In this document: positions 44,865 through 53,535 of the stretch, in pieces
Position numbering within the stretch: the first letter of the stretch is position 1
How the letters are laid out: every line of letters starts with the position of its first letter
Assembly (NCBI RefSeq): GCF_030695065.1
Contig: NZ_JAUYTR010000023.1
Coordinates: 248,001-312,000 of the forward strand
From: Sediminibacterium sp.
Lineage (GTDB): Bacteria; Bacteroidota; Bacteroidia; Chitinophagales; Chitinophagaceae
Length of the DNA stretch: 64,000 nucleotides
Direction of reading: 5' to 3'
Position numbers and translations under genes: made by a program
Notes under the pieces: model-generated
The model's database searches: none
Told to the model about the DNA's origin: nothing
The model's input: the letters and a program-made list of their open reading frames with translations, nothing else

Positions 44865-45782
44865 ATGCATACATCCATTCATTTACATCCCGACGTAGCA
44901 GCCGCATTAAGAGACGGAGAACCTGTAGTAGCGTTAGAAAGCACCATCATTGCACATGGAATGTCCTATCCGCAAAACACGCAAACAGCAAGGGCTGTAG
45001 AAGAAATTGTAAGGAGCAACGGAGCAGTACCAGCCACCATTGCCATCATCAAAGGAAAATGTACGGTAGGATTAACTGATGAAGAATTGGAATATTTTGG
45101 GCAAGCAAAAAATATACTCAAAGTGAGTTTGCGTGATATGCCTTATGTTATTAGCAATGGGTTATATGGAGCAACAACGGTTGCTGCCACCATGCGAATA
45201 GCAGCTATGGCGGGCATAAAAATATTTGTAACAGGAGGAATTGGAGGCGTGCATAGAGGAGCAGAAAATAGTATGGATATTTCAGCAGATTTAACAGAAA
45301 TGGAACATACCAATGTGGCAGTAGTATCGGCAGGAGTAAAATCTATTTTAGATATTGGGCTTACACTAGAATATTTAGAAACAAAGGGTATACCTGTTGT
45401 AACCTTGGGGCAAGAAGCATTCCCCAGTTTTTATTCTCAAACCAGTGGGTTTAAAAGTCCACTCACTTTAGATAGCCCCGAAGCCATTGCTGCGATGCTT
45501 AAAGTGAAGTGGGATATGGGTTTGCAAGGATCGGTCTTAATTGCCAATCCAGTGCCAGCCAACCAAGAAATTCCATCGGATATTATGGAAGAACATATTG
45601 TGTTGGCATTAGATGCAGCACAAAGAGCAGGAGTAAATGGGAAAGATATCACCCCTTTTTTACTCAAATACATTGCAAACCATACCAATGGTGAAAGCTT
45701 AGAAGCCAATATATCATTGATTAAAAACAATGCAGCGGTAGGCGCAAAAATTGCAGTAGACTTATCGGCGATAACTGATTAA
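44865..45782 (+). CDS. psuG: Pseudouridine-5'-phosphate glycosidase
   Basis: A 305-residue enzyme with strong family marks: VALESTIIAHGMSYPQN (about residues 23-39), IAIIKGKCTVGLT with the Schiff-base type Lys region, TGGIGGVHRGAENSMDISADL (shown in full; about 125-145) and ANPVPANQEIP. It splits pseudouridine 5'-phosphate into uracil and ribose 5-phosphate, breaking a C-C glycosidic bond. With psuK it completes pseudouridine salvage from RNA turnover. No dedicated nucleoside carrier is next to it. A bidirectional terminator follows. Confidence 0.92.
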   Translation: MHTSIHLHPDVAAALRDGEPVVALESTIIAHGMSYPQNTQTARAVEEIVRSNGAVPATIAIIKGKCTVGLTDEELEYFGQAKNILKVSLRDMPYVISNGLYGATTVAATMRIAAMAGIKIFVTGGIGGVHRGAENSMDISADLTEMEHTNVAVVSAGVKSILDIGLTLEYLETKGIPVVTLGQEAFPSFYSQTSGFKSPLTLDSPEAIAAMLKVKWDMGLQGSVLIANPVPANQEIPSDIMEEHIVLALDAAQRAGVNGKDITPFLLKYIANHTNGESLEANISLIKNNAAVGAKIAVDLSAITD

Positions 45783-45835
45783 AAAAGGGCTGATGCTAGA
45801 ATGATTCATCTTCTAGCGAATCAGTTTTCTTTTTT
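45781..45835. terminator. Bidirectional intrinsic terminator
   Basis: CTGAT-GCTAGAA (45790-45801) pairs with TTCTAGC-GA-ATCAG (45811-45824) across a 9-nt loop. T-runs flank both sides: TTTTCTTTTTT on the plus strand and, from AAAAAA at 45781-45786, TTTTTT on the minus strand. The TAG stop of the convergent cyanophycinase gene lies inside the stem. Confidence 0.85.
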
Positions 45836-46652
45836 CGATATCATACCGTTGCGGTTGAGCCATCATTAGAAAAGGTTTCAACACGCGCCCCCATTGCTTT
45901 TTTTGTTCATCCCAGTTTTGTGCATCATACACCATTGCATAAGATTTACCCAAAACAGAAAACTGATTTCCTTCTACCACAATAGCAGTAGACTCATCAA
46001 TGGCAATACCCAATAAATGCGGGTGTTGTTCTATCACAGGAATCAAATCGAATTGACGATTTCTAGCCAACACATGTTGATCTATGGCAGTGTTCTTAAA
46101 TAAATTTAATGCAGCCGGAAAATCAAAGGGCTTAGTCAAATCTTTTCTAGCATCACCTCCCACTAGCAAGGTACCCATAATGGTAGCACCTGCGGAAGTA
46201 CCCATGAATACACCACCCCTCATAAATAAATCTTGCATAGCAGCGTGTACCCTCGTACCCAAGAATGCATCTGCAATGCGGCTTTGATCGCCCCCAGAAA
46301 AATAAATACCCTTTGCATTTTTGATTGCATTAATAAATTCTGGCGCATCGGCAGCTTCTTTGTTACGCGCATGTACTGTAGTTAAATTAGTGAAGCCTTC
46401 TTTTTTAAACCTAGTTAAATGCGAACCCACCATAATAGCAGAGTCGTTGGTTGCCGTAGGGATTACCACCACCGACTGGTCTTTACCACCAATGGATTTC
46501 GCAAACAACTGATACATGGTATCGGGCATGGAGCCTCCGCCAACAATGATTAATTTACCCTTCGCAAGAGCGGCTATTTCAGTTTGTGCAATTGCTGATT
46601 GCGCAAATAGCATAACAGCAAGCACTAATATACTCGTCCAAAATTTTTTCAT
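45813..46652 (-). CDS. Cyanophycinase-like peptidase (family S51), exported
   Basis: A 279-residue protein with a signal peptide (MKKFWTSILVLAVMLFAQSAIA). S51 features: GKLIIVGGGSMPDTM at the mature N-terminus, GIYFSGGDQSRIADAF (about residues 111-126), nucleophile Ser in FMGTSAGATIMG (about 150-161) and IDEST later. Cyanophycinases hydrolyse the Asp-Arg polymer cyanophycin; other S51 members are dipeptidases or have unknown targets. Export suggests use of external material. The stop codon lies in the shared terminator. Confidence 0.86.
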   Translation of the reverse strand: MKKFWTSILVLAVMLFAQSAIAQTEIAALAKGKLIIVGGGSMPDTMYQLFAKSIGGKDQSVVVIPTATNDSAIMVGSHLTRFKKEGFTNLTTVHARNKEAADAPEFINAIKNAKGIYFSGGDQSRIADAFLGTRVHAAMQDLFMRGGVFMGTSAGATIMGTLLVGGDARKDLTKPFDFPAALNLFKNTAIDQHVLARNRQFDLIPVIEQHPHLLGIAIDESTAIVVEGNQFSVLGKSYAMVYDAQNWDEQKKQWGRVLKPFLMMAQPQRYDIEKRKLIR

Positions 46653-46683
46653 TTACAAAATTTTACTAGGTAGGCTTTGATGG

Positions 46684-47643
46684 TTATTTCGCAGGCGTTA
46701 AAATAATATTGCGATACTCAACCGGACCATGATCACCTTGTAACATAATAGGACCTGGTTCCCCTTCTTTGCTATTGAGTGCACCGCCTGTTATACCTGG
46801 AATAATTTGATCTACAATAATGGCTTTTCCATTGGCCACCACCGTTACCCTGCGACCCACTAAAGTGATATCATAGGTTTGCCATTCACCTGGGGCTTTA
46901 GCCACCATTTCATTGGGTGTGATGAACCCATAGATGCCACCAAATAAGGTAGAACTGGGCTCTTTACCCATATTGTCTTCTACTTGAATTTCGTAACGAC
47001 CTCTTAAATACACGCCACTATTGCTTCCTGCAGGATACCTGAATTCAATATGTAATTTGAAATCTTCAAAAGATTGATCAGTAATAATATTGGCACCACT
47101 TTTTGGGCTGGTTAACACCCCATTGATATTTACCCACTGATTATTATTTCTATCAGCATGCCAACCTTCAATGCCTTTGCCATTTAATAAATTAATTGGC
47201 TTGCCCCATACAGGCGCTTTGTCTCTTTTTAATAAAGGGGCACGCTCACCAGTAAAGGAATGCACTTTGCCATAAGATTGCGTGATGGTTCCTTTTAATT
47301 GATCGTTTTCTAAAACTGCATCAAACTCCATATACTTATCTAAACGATCCCACTGAGAAGGAATGCTGAAATGAATTTTACCCTCTTTCACTTGCACATG
47401 ACTAATGGGCCTGGCACTACCACCATCGGCAACAAAATAACCTACTAAAGTTTTTACTCCAGATAGTTTAACTTCTAACCAAGAAGGCGCAATGCGCCCA
47501 TCCATATTCACTGTTAAATCCCAACGACCTATAATATCGTTATCGGCGGCAACTTTTTTGGCGGTAGCAGCATTTGAGCCCGAAGCAATCAGGGCAGTAC
47601 TCGTAAAAAATGCAAGACCAAGTAACAAACAAGTTTTTTTCAT
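46684..47643 (-). CDS. DUF1080 (3-keto-disaccharide hydrolase-like) exported protein
   Basis: A 319-residue exported protein (leader MKKTCLLLGLAFFTSTALIASG). The second half is a DUF1080 concanavalin-like beta sandwich: FKLHIEFRYPAGSNSGVYLRG (shown in part), GGIYGFITP, GEWQTYDITLVGRRVTV and IMLQGDHGPVEYRNI. The first half (about residues 35-130) is a lipocalin-like domain. Domain members are linked to 3-keto-glycoside hydrolysis in Bacteroidota. The gene lies 40 nt after the acetyl-CoA synthetase gene on the same strand. Confidence 0.82.
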   Translation of the reverse strand: MKKTCLLLGLAFFTSTALIASGSNAATAKKVAADNDIIGRWDLTVNMDGRIAPSWLEVKLSGVKTLVGYFVADGGSARPISHVQVKEGKIHFSIPSQWDRLDKYMEFDAVLENDQLKGTITQSYGKVHSFTGERAPLLKRDKAPVWGKPINLLNGKGIEGWHADRNNNQWVNINGVLTSPKSGANIITDQSFEDFKLHIEFRYPAGSNSGVYLRGRYEIQVEDNMGKEPSSTLFGGIYGFITPNEMVAKAPGEWQTYDITLVGRRVTVVANGKAIIVDQIIPGITGGALNSKEGEPGPIMLQGDHGPVEYRNIILTPAK

Positions 47644-47683
47644 ATCGGCAAGCTTTACTTTTTAATAGTAAGCCTGAAGATAA

Positions 47684-49606
47684 TTAAATATGTCCATTCT
47701 TAATCTCGTCTACCACACCCGGATCTAATAAGGTAGAAGTATCGCCTAGGTTTTCTGTTTCGCCTTCTGCAATCTTGCGCAAAATTCTACGCATGATTTT
47801 ACCGCTACGTGTTTTAGGTAATCCATTGACGAATTGAATTTTATCGGGTTTGGCAATTGGTCCAATCATGCGAGTTACCGTTTGTAAAATGTCTTTACGC
47901 GTAAGCTCTTCGTCTCCATGGGTATTGCTATAAATAACATAGGCATAAATGCCTTGTCCTTTTACATCATGCGGATATCCTACCACCGCACTTTCAATTA
48001 CACCCGCGTGCATATTGATGGCATTCTCTACTTCGGCAGTGCCAATACGATGTCCACTCACATTGAGTACATCATCTACTCTACCTGTGATGCGATAAAA
48101 TCCATTCTCATCTTTTAATGCACCATCACCCGTAAAATATAAATTTTCGTAGGTAGCAAAATAATTGGTTCTACAACGTTCATGATCGCCATAAGTAGTG
48201 CGCAATAAAGAAGGCCAAGGAAACTTGATGCACAAATTGCCTTTGTAAATACCGTCTTCTGCTTCGGTAATTTCAACTCCTTTATCGTCTACTAAAATGG
48301 GTTGTATACCAGGCATAGGTAGTGTAGCCCAACCTGGTTTAGACGGAGTAATGCCCGCTAAGTTGCTAATTAAACAACCGCCTGTTTCTGTTTGCCACCA
48401 AGTATCTATGATGGGGCATTTTTTCTTGCCCACGTTTTCATTGTACCAATGCCAAGCTTCTTCATTAATGGGTTCACCTACGGTGCCCAATACTTTGAGT
48501 GAACTCAAATCTTTTCCCTGCAAGGGTCCTAGGCCATAGCTCATTAAAGAACGAATAGCAGTAGGGGCAGTATATAAAATATTGACTTTGTATTTGTCTA
48601 CAATTTCCCAGAACCTACCAGCATCGGGCCAGGTAGGAACTCCTTCGAACATTAAAGAAGTAGCACCTGCGCTTAACGGACCGTACACAATATAAGAGTG
48701 CCCTGTAATCCACCCTATATCTGCTGTACAAAAATGTATTTGACCGGGTTGATAGTTAAAGATATTTACAAAGGTATAATTGGTGTACACCATATACCCC
48801 GCACATGCATGCACCACCCCTTTTGGTTTACCCGTACTACCCGAAGTGTATAAAATAAAGAGTGGGTCTTCTGCATCCATTTCAACCGCATCAATTTCAC
48901 GAATACCCATTTCTTCCACATGACGCATTTCATCTTCCCACCAAACATCTCTTCCTTTTATCATAGAAATAGGGGTGCGTGTACGCGTATAAACAATTAC
49001 TTTTCTAACGGTCCTATTGCCAATTAATGCATCGTCAATCACCGATTTCAACGGAATATCTTTTCCGCCACGGAAAGCACCATCACAAGTGATAATGAAT
49101 TCGCTTTGCGCATCGTATAAACGATCGGCAATACTTTGTGCACTAAAGCCACCAAATATTACTGAGTGTATTGCGCCAATTCTAGCACAGGCTAAAATGG
49201 CAATGGCCAATTCAGGAATCATACCCATGTATACACAAACACGATCACCCTTTTGAACACCATTGTTTATTAGTACTTGCGCAAATTGACATACTCGTTT
49301 ATGTAAAATATTATAAGTAAGAATGCGTTGTTTTTCGTTGGGATCATTCGACTCCCAAATAATGGCAGGTGTATTGCCACGTTCAGCTAAATGACGGTCT
49401 AAGCAGTTTTCAGTAATATTGAGTTTGCCTCCCTTAAACCATTCGTTCTTTGGTTCGGTAAAATTCCAGTCGAGTACTTTATCCCATTTTTTCTTCCAAA
49501 CAAAGTTTTCTGCAACTGAAGCCCAGAAAGCTTCGGGGTTCTCTACACTCTCTTTGTACACTTGTTGGTACTCTTCAAAGGAATTGATTTGATAAGGATA
49601 TGACAT
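47684..49606 (-). CDS. acs: Acetyl-CoA synthetase
   Basis: A 640-residue enzyme of full family length. Motifs: YTSGSTGKPKGVVH (ATP loop, about residues 255-268), DTWWQTETGG, YFTGDGALKDENGFY, GRVDDVLNVSGHRIGTAEVE, and the acetylatable Lys in PKTRSGKIMRRILRKI (about 600-615). It makes acetyl-CoA from acetate and ATP for growth on acetate. It is divergent from the InsA-like protein gene, and the locus to the right carries a CrbS-like kinase, the kind that controls acs in proteobacteria. Confidence 0.96.
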   Translation of the reverse strand: MSYPYQINSFEEYQQVYKESVENPEAFWASVAENFVWKKKWDKVLDWNFTEPKNEWFKGGKLNITENCLDRHLAERGNTPAIIWESNDPNEKQRILTYNILHKRVCQFAQVLINNGVQKGDRVCVYMGMIPELAIAILACARIGAIHSVIFGGFSAQSIADRLYDAQSEFIITCDGAFRGGKDIPLKSVIDDALIGNRTVRKVIVYTRTRTPISMIKGRDVWWEDEMRHVEEMGIREIDAVEMDAEDPLFILYTSGSTGKPKGVVHACAGYMVYTNYTFVNIFNYQPGQIHFCTADIGWITGHSYIVYGPLSAGATSLMFEGVPTWPDAGRFWEIVDKYKVNILYTAPTAIRSLMSYGLGPLQGKDLSSLKVLGTVGEPINEEAWHWYNENVGKKKCPIIDTWWQTETGGCLISNLAGITPSKPGWATLPMPGIQPILVDDKGVEITEAEDGIYKGNLCIKFPWPSLLRTTYGDHERCRTNYFATYENLYFTGDGALKDENGFYRITGRVDDVLNVSGHRIGTAEVENAINMHAGVIESAVVGYPHDVKGQGIYAYVIYSNTHGDEELTRKDILQTVTRMIGPIAKPDKIQFVNGLPKTRSGKIMRRILRKIAEGETENLGDTSTLLDPGVVDEIKNGHI

Positions 49607-49664
49607 AGCAATTGTTTGAGAACACTAAAGTAGTTCTTTGCTTTTTTACGGCATATCAAATTAT

Positions 49665-49698
49665 TGCTAAATTGATATATAAATGCTAAATGAATATA
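49665..49698. repeat. Direct repeats TGCTAAAT in the acs divergent region
   Basis: TGCTAAATTGATATA (49665-49679) and TGCTAAATGAATATA (49684-49698), 19 nt apart and identical at 13 of 15 places, between acs and the divergent InsA-like gene. Likely operator half-sites. Related ATTGCTA copies lie just before the porin gene at 50234-50259. Confidence 0.45.
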
Positions 49699-49719
49699 GA
49701 TAAGTAGTAAATTAAGGGT

Positions 49720-50151
49720 ATGAAACTGATTCATTGCCCCAAATGTAAAAGCGACGAATACGTAAAAAGTGGCGTCATTAAAGGAAGACAGCGATTCAAA
49801 TGCACAGCTTGTGGTTATCATTTTACTGTTTTTAAAGAAGGTAAAAACATAGACCCATACTATGTGGTCAAGAGTTTACAACTTTATATTGAAGGAATTA
49901 GTTTTAGGGAAATAGAGCGAATTTTAGGGGTGAGCCATGTAAGTGTGATGAATTGGGTAAGACAGTATGGAATTCAACGACCAGAAAATTTAGAATACCA
50001 CCCCACATATAAAGTGCTGAATCATGTAGAACTAAAGGATTTGATGGCTGATAGAGAGGCGCTAAAATCGGCAGGTTTTATGGTAACAGAGCTTGGAGAT
50101 AAATTCATGGTAATAAGATGGGAACGATTTAGAAAAACATCGGTTTACTAA
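49720..50151 (+). CDS. Stand-alone InsA-like zinc-ribbon/HTH protein
   Basis: A 143-residue DNA-binding protein. The N-terminus is an IS1 InsA-type zinc ribbon (CPKCKSDEYVKSG...CTACGYHF, about residues 6-35). A helix-turn-helix of the transposase kind follows (GISFREIERILGVSHVSVMNWVRQYG, shown in part, about 60-85), then a short C-terminal domain (FMVTELGDKFMVIRWERF). There is no transposase catalytic domain, no InsB gene and no terminal repeats. It therefore looks domesticated as a regulator of the flanking acs and transport genes. Repeats in its own promoter could be its sites. Confidence 0.78.
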   Translation: MKLIHCPKCKSDEYVKSGVIKGRQRFKCTACGYHFTVFKEGKNIDPYYVVKSLQLYIEGISFREIERILGVSHVSVMNWVRQYGIQRPENLEYHPTYKVLNHVELKDLMADREALKSAGFMVTELGDKFMVIRWERFRKTSVY

Positions 50152-50233
50152 CCCCATAATAGCTATATACTTACCAGATATATATATACCATTTGCAATC
50201 GCATTTGGCAATGCCCAATTTTAACTTATCAGC

Positions 50234-50259
50234 ATTGCTAAAAAATCAAGATTGCTATG
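50234..50259 (+). promoter_or_regulatory. ATTGCTA repeats overlapping the porin gene start
   Basis: ATTGCTAAA (50234-50242) and ATTGCTATG (50251-50259), 17 nt apart; the second includes the ATG at 50257. They resemble the TGCTAAAT repeats in the acs divergent region, so one regulator may act at both. Confidence 0.35.
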
Positions 50260-51672
50260 TCATTTAAACAACTTCTTCCGGCACTAGGGTTGCTATTAGT
50301 ACAGCAGCTAGCACATGCCCAGGGTAGTGAAGCCTATGGTTCAGGATTAAAACTGAATCTTAACCCTGAGGGCAGCAAATACATTCGCTTCATTGTATGG
50401 AATCAAATTTGGGCAAGGTCTATCAACAACAATCCTGGCACACAAGTAAATGGCGAAAGCCGAAATAATACTTGGGATGTGGGCGCCCGACGTTTACGTA
50501 TTTTAACCTATGCACAAATTACCCCTCGCTATTTAGTATTAGCGCATTTTGGTATCAACAACCAAACTTTTGCAACAGGCGGGGCTTCAGGAGCAGCAGG
50601 TACCGGCGCATATGGAGCTGGTAAAAAACCTGGTATATTTTTCCACGATGTTTGGAATGAATATGCATTGGTTCCATCTGTTAACCCTACTACCAAAAAA
50701 GCCAATAAATACAATGTGTATATAGGCGGCGGCTTACATTATTGGTGGGGCATTAGTAGAATGAGTAGTGCCAGCACATTAAATTTCTTGGCCATTGATG
50801 CACCGGTTATTAACTGGCCCTTGGTAGAATTGAGTGATCAATTTGTAAGACAGTTTGGATTTTATGCAAAAGGAAAATTGGGTAAACTTAATTATAGCAT
50901 GAGCATCAACAAACCCTTTGCTACCAATATAAATCCAACTGTAGATGCCATTAAAGACAGAGTTGCTGTTGATAATAATGGAGATGCAAGAGCAGCCGTA
51001 CAAGGCTATTTTGATTACCAGTTCTTAGACCAAGAATCGAACCTATTGCCTTTTAGAGTGGGTACTTATGTAGGCACTAAAAAAGTATTCAATATTGGTG
51101 CAGGATTTTATCACCAAGCAAAGGGCACCAGAAGTGTAAATAACAACGGAAGCATTGCACAACACGATATCAATTTATTTGGAATTGATGCATATGCCGA
51201 TTTGCCCATTGGAGACAAAAAGAAAAATATGGCATTAACTGCCTACAGTGTTTTTTACAAATACAATTTTGGGCCCAACTATATCAGAACCGTAGGGATC
51301 ATGAACCCAGCCAGCGGCTTTGATCCCGCCGTGGCGGCCAGCCAACGCAGTATTAATGGATTTGGGAACAATCGTTTTTTTGTAGGCACAGGAAATATCT
51401 GGTACACCCAAGCAGGATTATTATTACCTAAAACCAGTCAAACTAGTAAGGTAAGAATACAACCCTTTGCAGCGTACACTTATAAGAAATTTGATTACCT
51501 AGATCAAACAGGCAACTACTTTGATATTGGTGCTAATTTTTTCTTAGACGGTCACCATGCAAAAATTACTCCGCAGTATAGTACTAGACCATTGTATTAC
51601 TTAAGAAACGGACAAAGACTAAGAGATGGATCCTTAGGAGAATTCATGCTACAATTACAAGTATATTTATAA
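50257..51672 (+). CDS. Outer-membrane porin-like protein
   Basis: A 471-residue exported barrel protein: leader MSFKQLLPALGLLLVQQLAHA, then amphipathic strands rich in Tyr/Trp/Gly (YIRFIVWNQIWARS, RRLRILTYAQITPRYLVLAHFG shown in part) and an aromatic, strand-like end (GEFMLQLQVYL). The family resembles uncharacterised porins encoded beside acetate/carboxylate permeases in Bacteroidota. It probably lets small organic acids through the outer membrane for the MHS permease encoded 23 nt downstream. Confidence 0.7.
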   Translation: MSFKQLLPALGLLLVQQLAHAQGSEAYGSGLKLNLNPEGSKYIRFIVWNQIWARSINNNPGTQVNGESRNNTWDVGARRLRILTYAQITPRYLVLAHFGINNQTFATGGASGAAGTGAYGAGKKPGIFFHDVWNEYALVPSVNPTTKKANKYNVYIGGGLHYWWGISRMSSASTLNFLAIDAPVINWPLVELSDQFVRQFGFYAKGKLGKLNYSMSINKPFATNINPTVDAIKDRVAVDNNGDARAAVQGYFDYQFLDQESNLLPFRVGTYVGTKKVFNIGAGFYHQAKGTRSVNNNGSIAQHDINLFGIDAYADLPIGDKKKNMALTAYSVFYKYNFGPNYIRTVGIMNPASGFDPAVAASQRSINGFGNNRFFVGTGNIWYTQAGLLLPKTSQTSKVRIQPFAAYTYKKFDYLDQTGNYFDIGANFFLDGHHAKITPQYSTRPLYYLRNGQRLRDGSLGEFMLQLQVYL

Positions 51673-51695
51673 AGCTCACCTGCTAAACAAACCAT

Positions 51696-53171
51696 ATGAA
51701 CACCACTAAAAAAACATCACTCACCAGCGTCATTGGCGCATCCTCTGTAGGCACCATGATAGAATGGTACGACTTCTATATATTCGGAAGTTTGGCCACT
51801 GTTATTTCAACTAAATTTTTTCCGCAAGACAACCCCACTGCGGCATTCTTAAGCACATTGGCCACATTTGCCGCAGGCTTTGTGGTAAGACCATTTGGGG
51901 CATTATTTTTTGGAAGATTGGGCGATTTAATTGGACGAAAATACACGTTCATGGTAACCCTTTTATTAATGGGAGGTGCTACTTTTTTAATTGGATGTAT
52001 TCCATCTTATGAAACCATTGGATTCATGGCACCAGTGCTCATACTCTTGCTAAGACTCTTACAGGGCTTGGCTTTGGGCGGAGAGTATGGAGGAGCAGCT
52101 ACCTATGTTGCCGAACATTCACCCAATGGACAAAGAGGATTCATGACTGCATGGATTCAAACCACCGCAACGGTTGGATTATTTGTTTCATTGTTGGTAA
52201 TTATGGGAACCCGTGCTGCATTATCTGCAGAAGACTTTGATGCATGGGGATGGAGAGTACCATTTTGGGTTTCTATTTTAATGGTATTGGTTTCTTATTT
52301 AATTAGAAAAAATATGGAAGAGTCTCCAGTGTTTGCAAAAGCAAAAGCATCTGGAAAAACATCTACCAATCCATTAAAAGAAAGCTTTGGTAAAAAACTC
52401 AATTTCAAATTTGTATTGTTGGCGTTGTTTGGAGCCGTAATGGGCCAAGGGGTTATCTGGTACACAGGACAATTCTATGCAATGAGTTTTATAGAAAAAA
52501 CCATGAGTGTAGACAAAGAGCAAGTAGACAGTTTAATGTTTATTGCATTAATGTTAGGCACCCCATTCTTTTTGGTATTTGGATGGTTGAGCGATAAAAT
52601 AGGACGAAAATGGATCATGATGGCAGGTATGCTTATTGCCATTGTATCGTACCGACCTATTTATGAAAAAATGTACCAAACAACCAATGTGGCCAACAAG
52701 GTAGAATTGAGTACTAGTAATAGCATGGTAAATAATGTGAACACCGTAACCACTACCTATACGGATAGTACAGTAAGAAAAGAAATACAAAAAACCAATG
52801 CAGAAACAGGTGCAATTACCACCACCATTAAAATGATTATTAATGATGATGACAAGCAACAATTAATGTGGTTGGTATTTGTACAAGTATTGTTTGTAAC
52901 CATGGTGTATGGACCTATAGCAGCATTCTTAGTAGAAATGTTCCCAACTAAAATCAGGTATACTTCAATGAGCTTACCTTACCATATTGGTAATGGGGTA
53001 TTTGGGGGATTGTTACCAGCTGTAGCTACTTACCTTGCTACCAATGCAAAGACCTCGGGTAAAGCAGATTGGTACTTAGAAGGATTGTGGTATCCAATAG
53101 GCGTAGCTGCTGTATGTTTGGTAATAGGGGTGATATACATTAACGGGAAAGACAAAGAAATTAACGATTAA
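51696..53171 (+). CDS. MFS permease, metabolite:H+ symporter (MHS) family
   Basis: A 491-residue inner-membrane protein with 12 helices. MHS-type marks: SVGTMIEWYDFYIFGSLA (about residues 16-33), FGRLGDLIGRKYTF (loop 2-3 motif), and LRLLQGLALGGEYGGAATYVAEH (shown in part, about 118-140). MHS carriers take up organic acids or osmolytes with protons. An insertion of about 60 residues rich in Thr/Ser/Asn (about 325-385) in a late loop is unusual for the family. It lies between the porin-like gene and a small membrane protein gene in one operon. Confidence 0.86.
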   Translation: MNTTKKTSLTSVIGASSVGTMIEWYDFYIFGSLATVISTKFFPQDNPTAAFLSTLATFAAGFVVRPFGALFFGRLGDLIGRKYTFMVTLLLMGGATFLIGCIPSYETIGFMAPVLILLLRLLQGLALGGEYGGAATYVAEHSPNGQRGFMTAWIQTTATVGLFVSLLVIMGTRAALSAEDFDAWGWRVPFWVSILMVLVSYLIRKNMEESPVFAKAKASGKTSTNPLKESFGKKLNFKFVLLALFGAVMGQGVIWYTGQFYAMSFIEKTMSVDKEQVDSLMFIALMLGTPFFLVFGWLSDKIGRKWIMMAGMLIAIVSYRPIYEKMYQTTNVANKVELSTSNSMVNNVNTVTTTYTDSTVRKEIQKTNAETGAITTTIKMIINDDDKQQLMWLVFVQVLFVTMVYGPIAAFLVEMFPTKIRYTSMSLPYHIGNGVFGGLLPAVATYLATNAKTSGKADWYLEGLWYPIGVAAVCLVIGVIYINGKDKEIND

Positions 53172-53193
53172 ACCAATTTTAAAAAATACTGTT

Positions 53194-53448
53194 ATGAATA
53201 TTATTAAGAAAGTACTCGGCATTGTTTGGTTGGCATTGGGATTGGCTGTAGCCTATTATGGATTGACCATTTTAGGACTTCCAAAACTAACCAGTGGCAA
53301 ACAAGACGATTTAGTTTTTGGCATTATCATTTGTTTTATCTTATTACCCATTGTAGTTGGCGGATTACTGGTTTTTGGGAAATACGCTTTACAAGGAGAA
53401 TACGATTTAATAGACGATAACCCGGAACATGCACATTTTAAAGAGTAA
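53194..53448 (+). CDS. Small two-helix membrane protein, 84 aa
   Basis: Two membrane helices (about residues 8-28, GIVWLALGLAVAYYGLTIL, and 42-64, VFGIIICFILLPIVVGGLLVFG) and a charged tail (YDLIDDNPEHAHFKE). It follows the permease by 22 nt and is probably in its operon. Such small proteins accompany MFS carriers in Bacteroidota (possibly the DUF6814 family; from memory) and may be accessory subunits. A strong terminator follows it. Confidence 0.7.
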   Translation: MNIIKKVLGIVWLALGLAVAYYGLTILGLPKLTSGKQDDLVFGIIICFILLPIVVGGLLVFGKYALQGEYDLIDDNPEHAHFKE

Positions 53449-53492
53449 TTAAGATTAAGCATATACCCCCAAGTGTAGCTGTTAGTAACACG

Positions 53493-53524
53493 AATCCCTT
53501 CATTTTTAATGAGGGGATTTTTTT
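53493..53524 (+). terminator. Strong intrinsic terminator before the sensor-kinase operon
   Basis: A 12-bp stem (53493-53504 with 53508-53519, one G-U pair), 3-nt loop, then a T-run to 53524. The next gene begins only 12 nt later (53536). Confidence 0.85.
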
Positions 53525-53535
53525 ATATTCATAGC

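Noticed and set aside
49720..50151. Active IS1-type insertion sequence
   Set aside because: No InsB catalytic gene, no terminal inverted repeats and no target duplication are visible.
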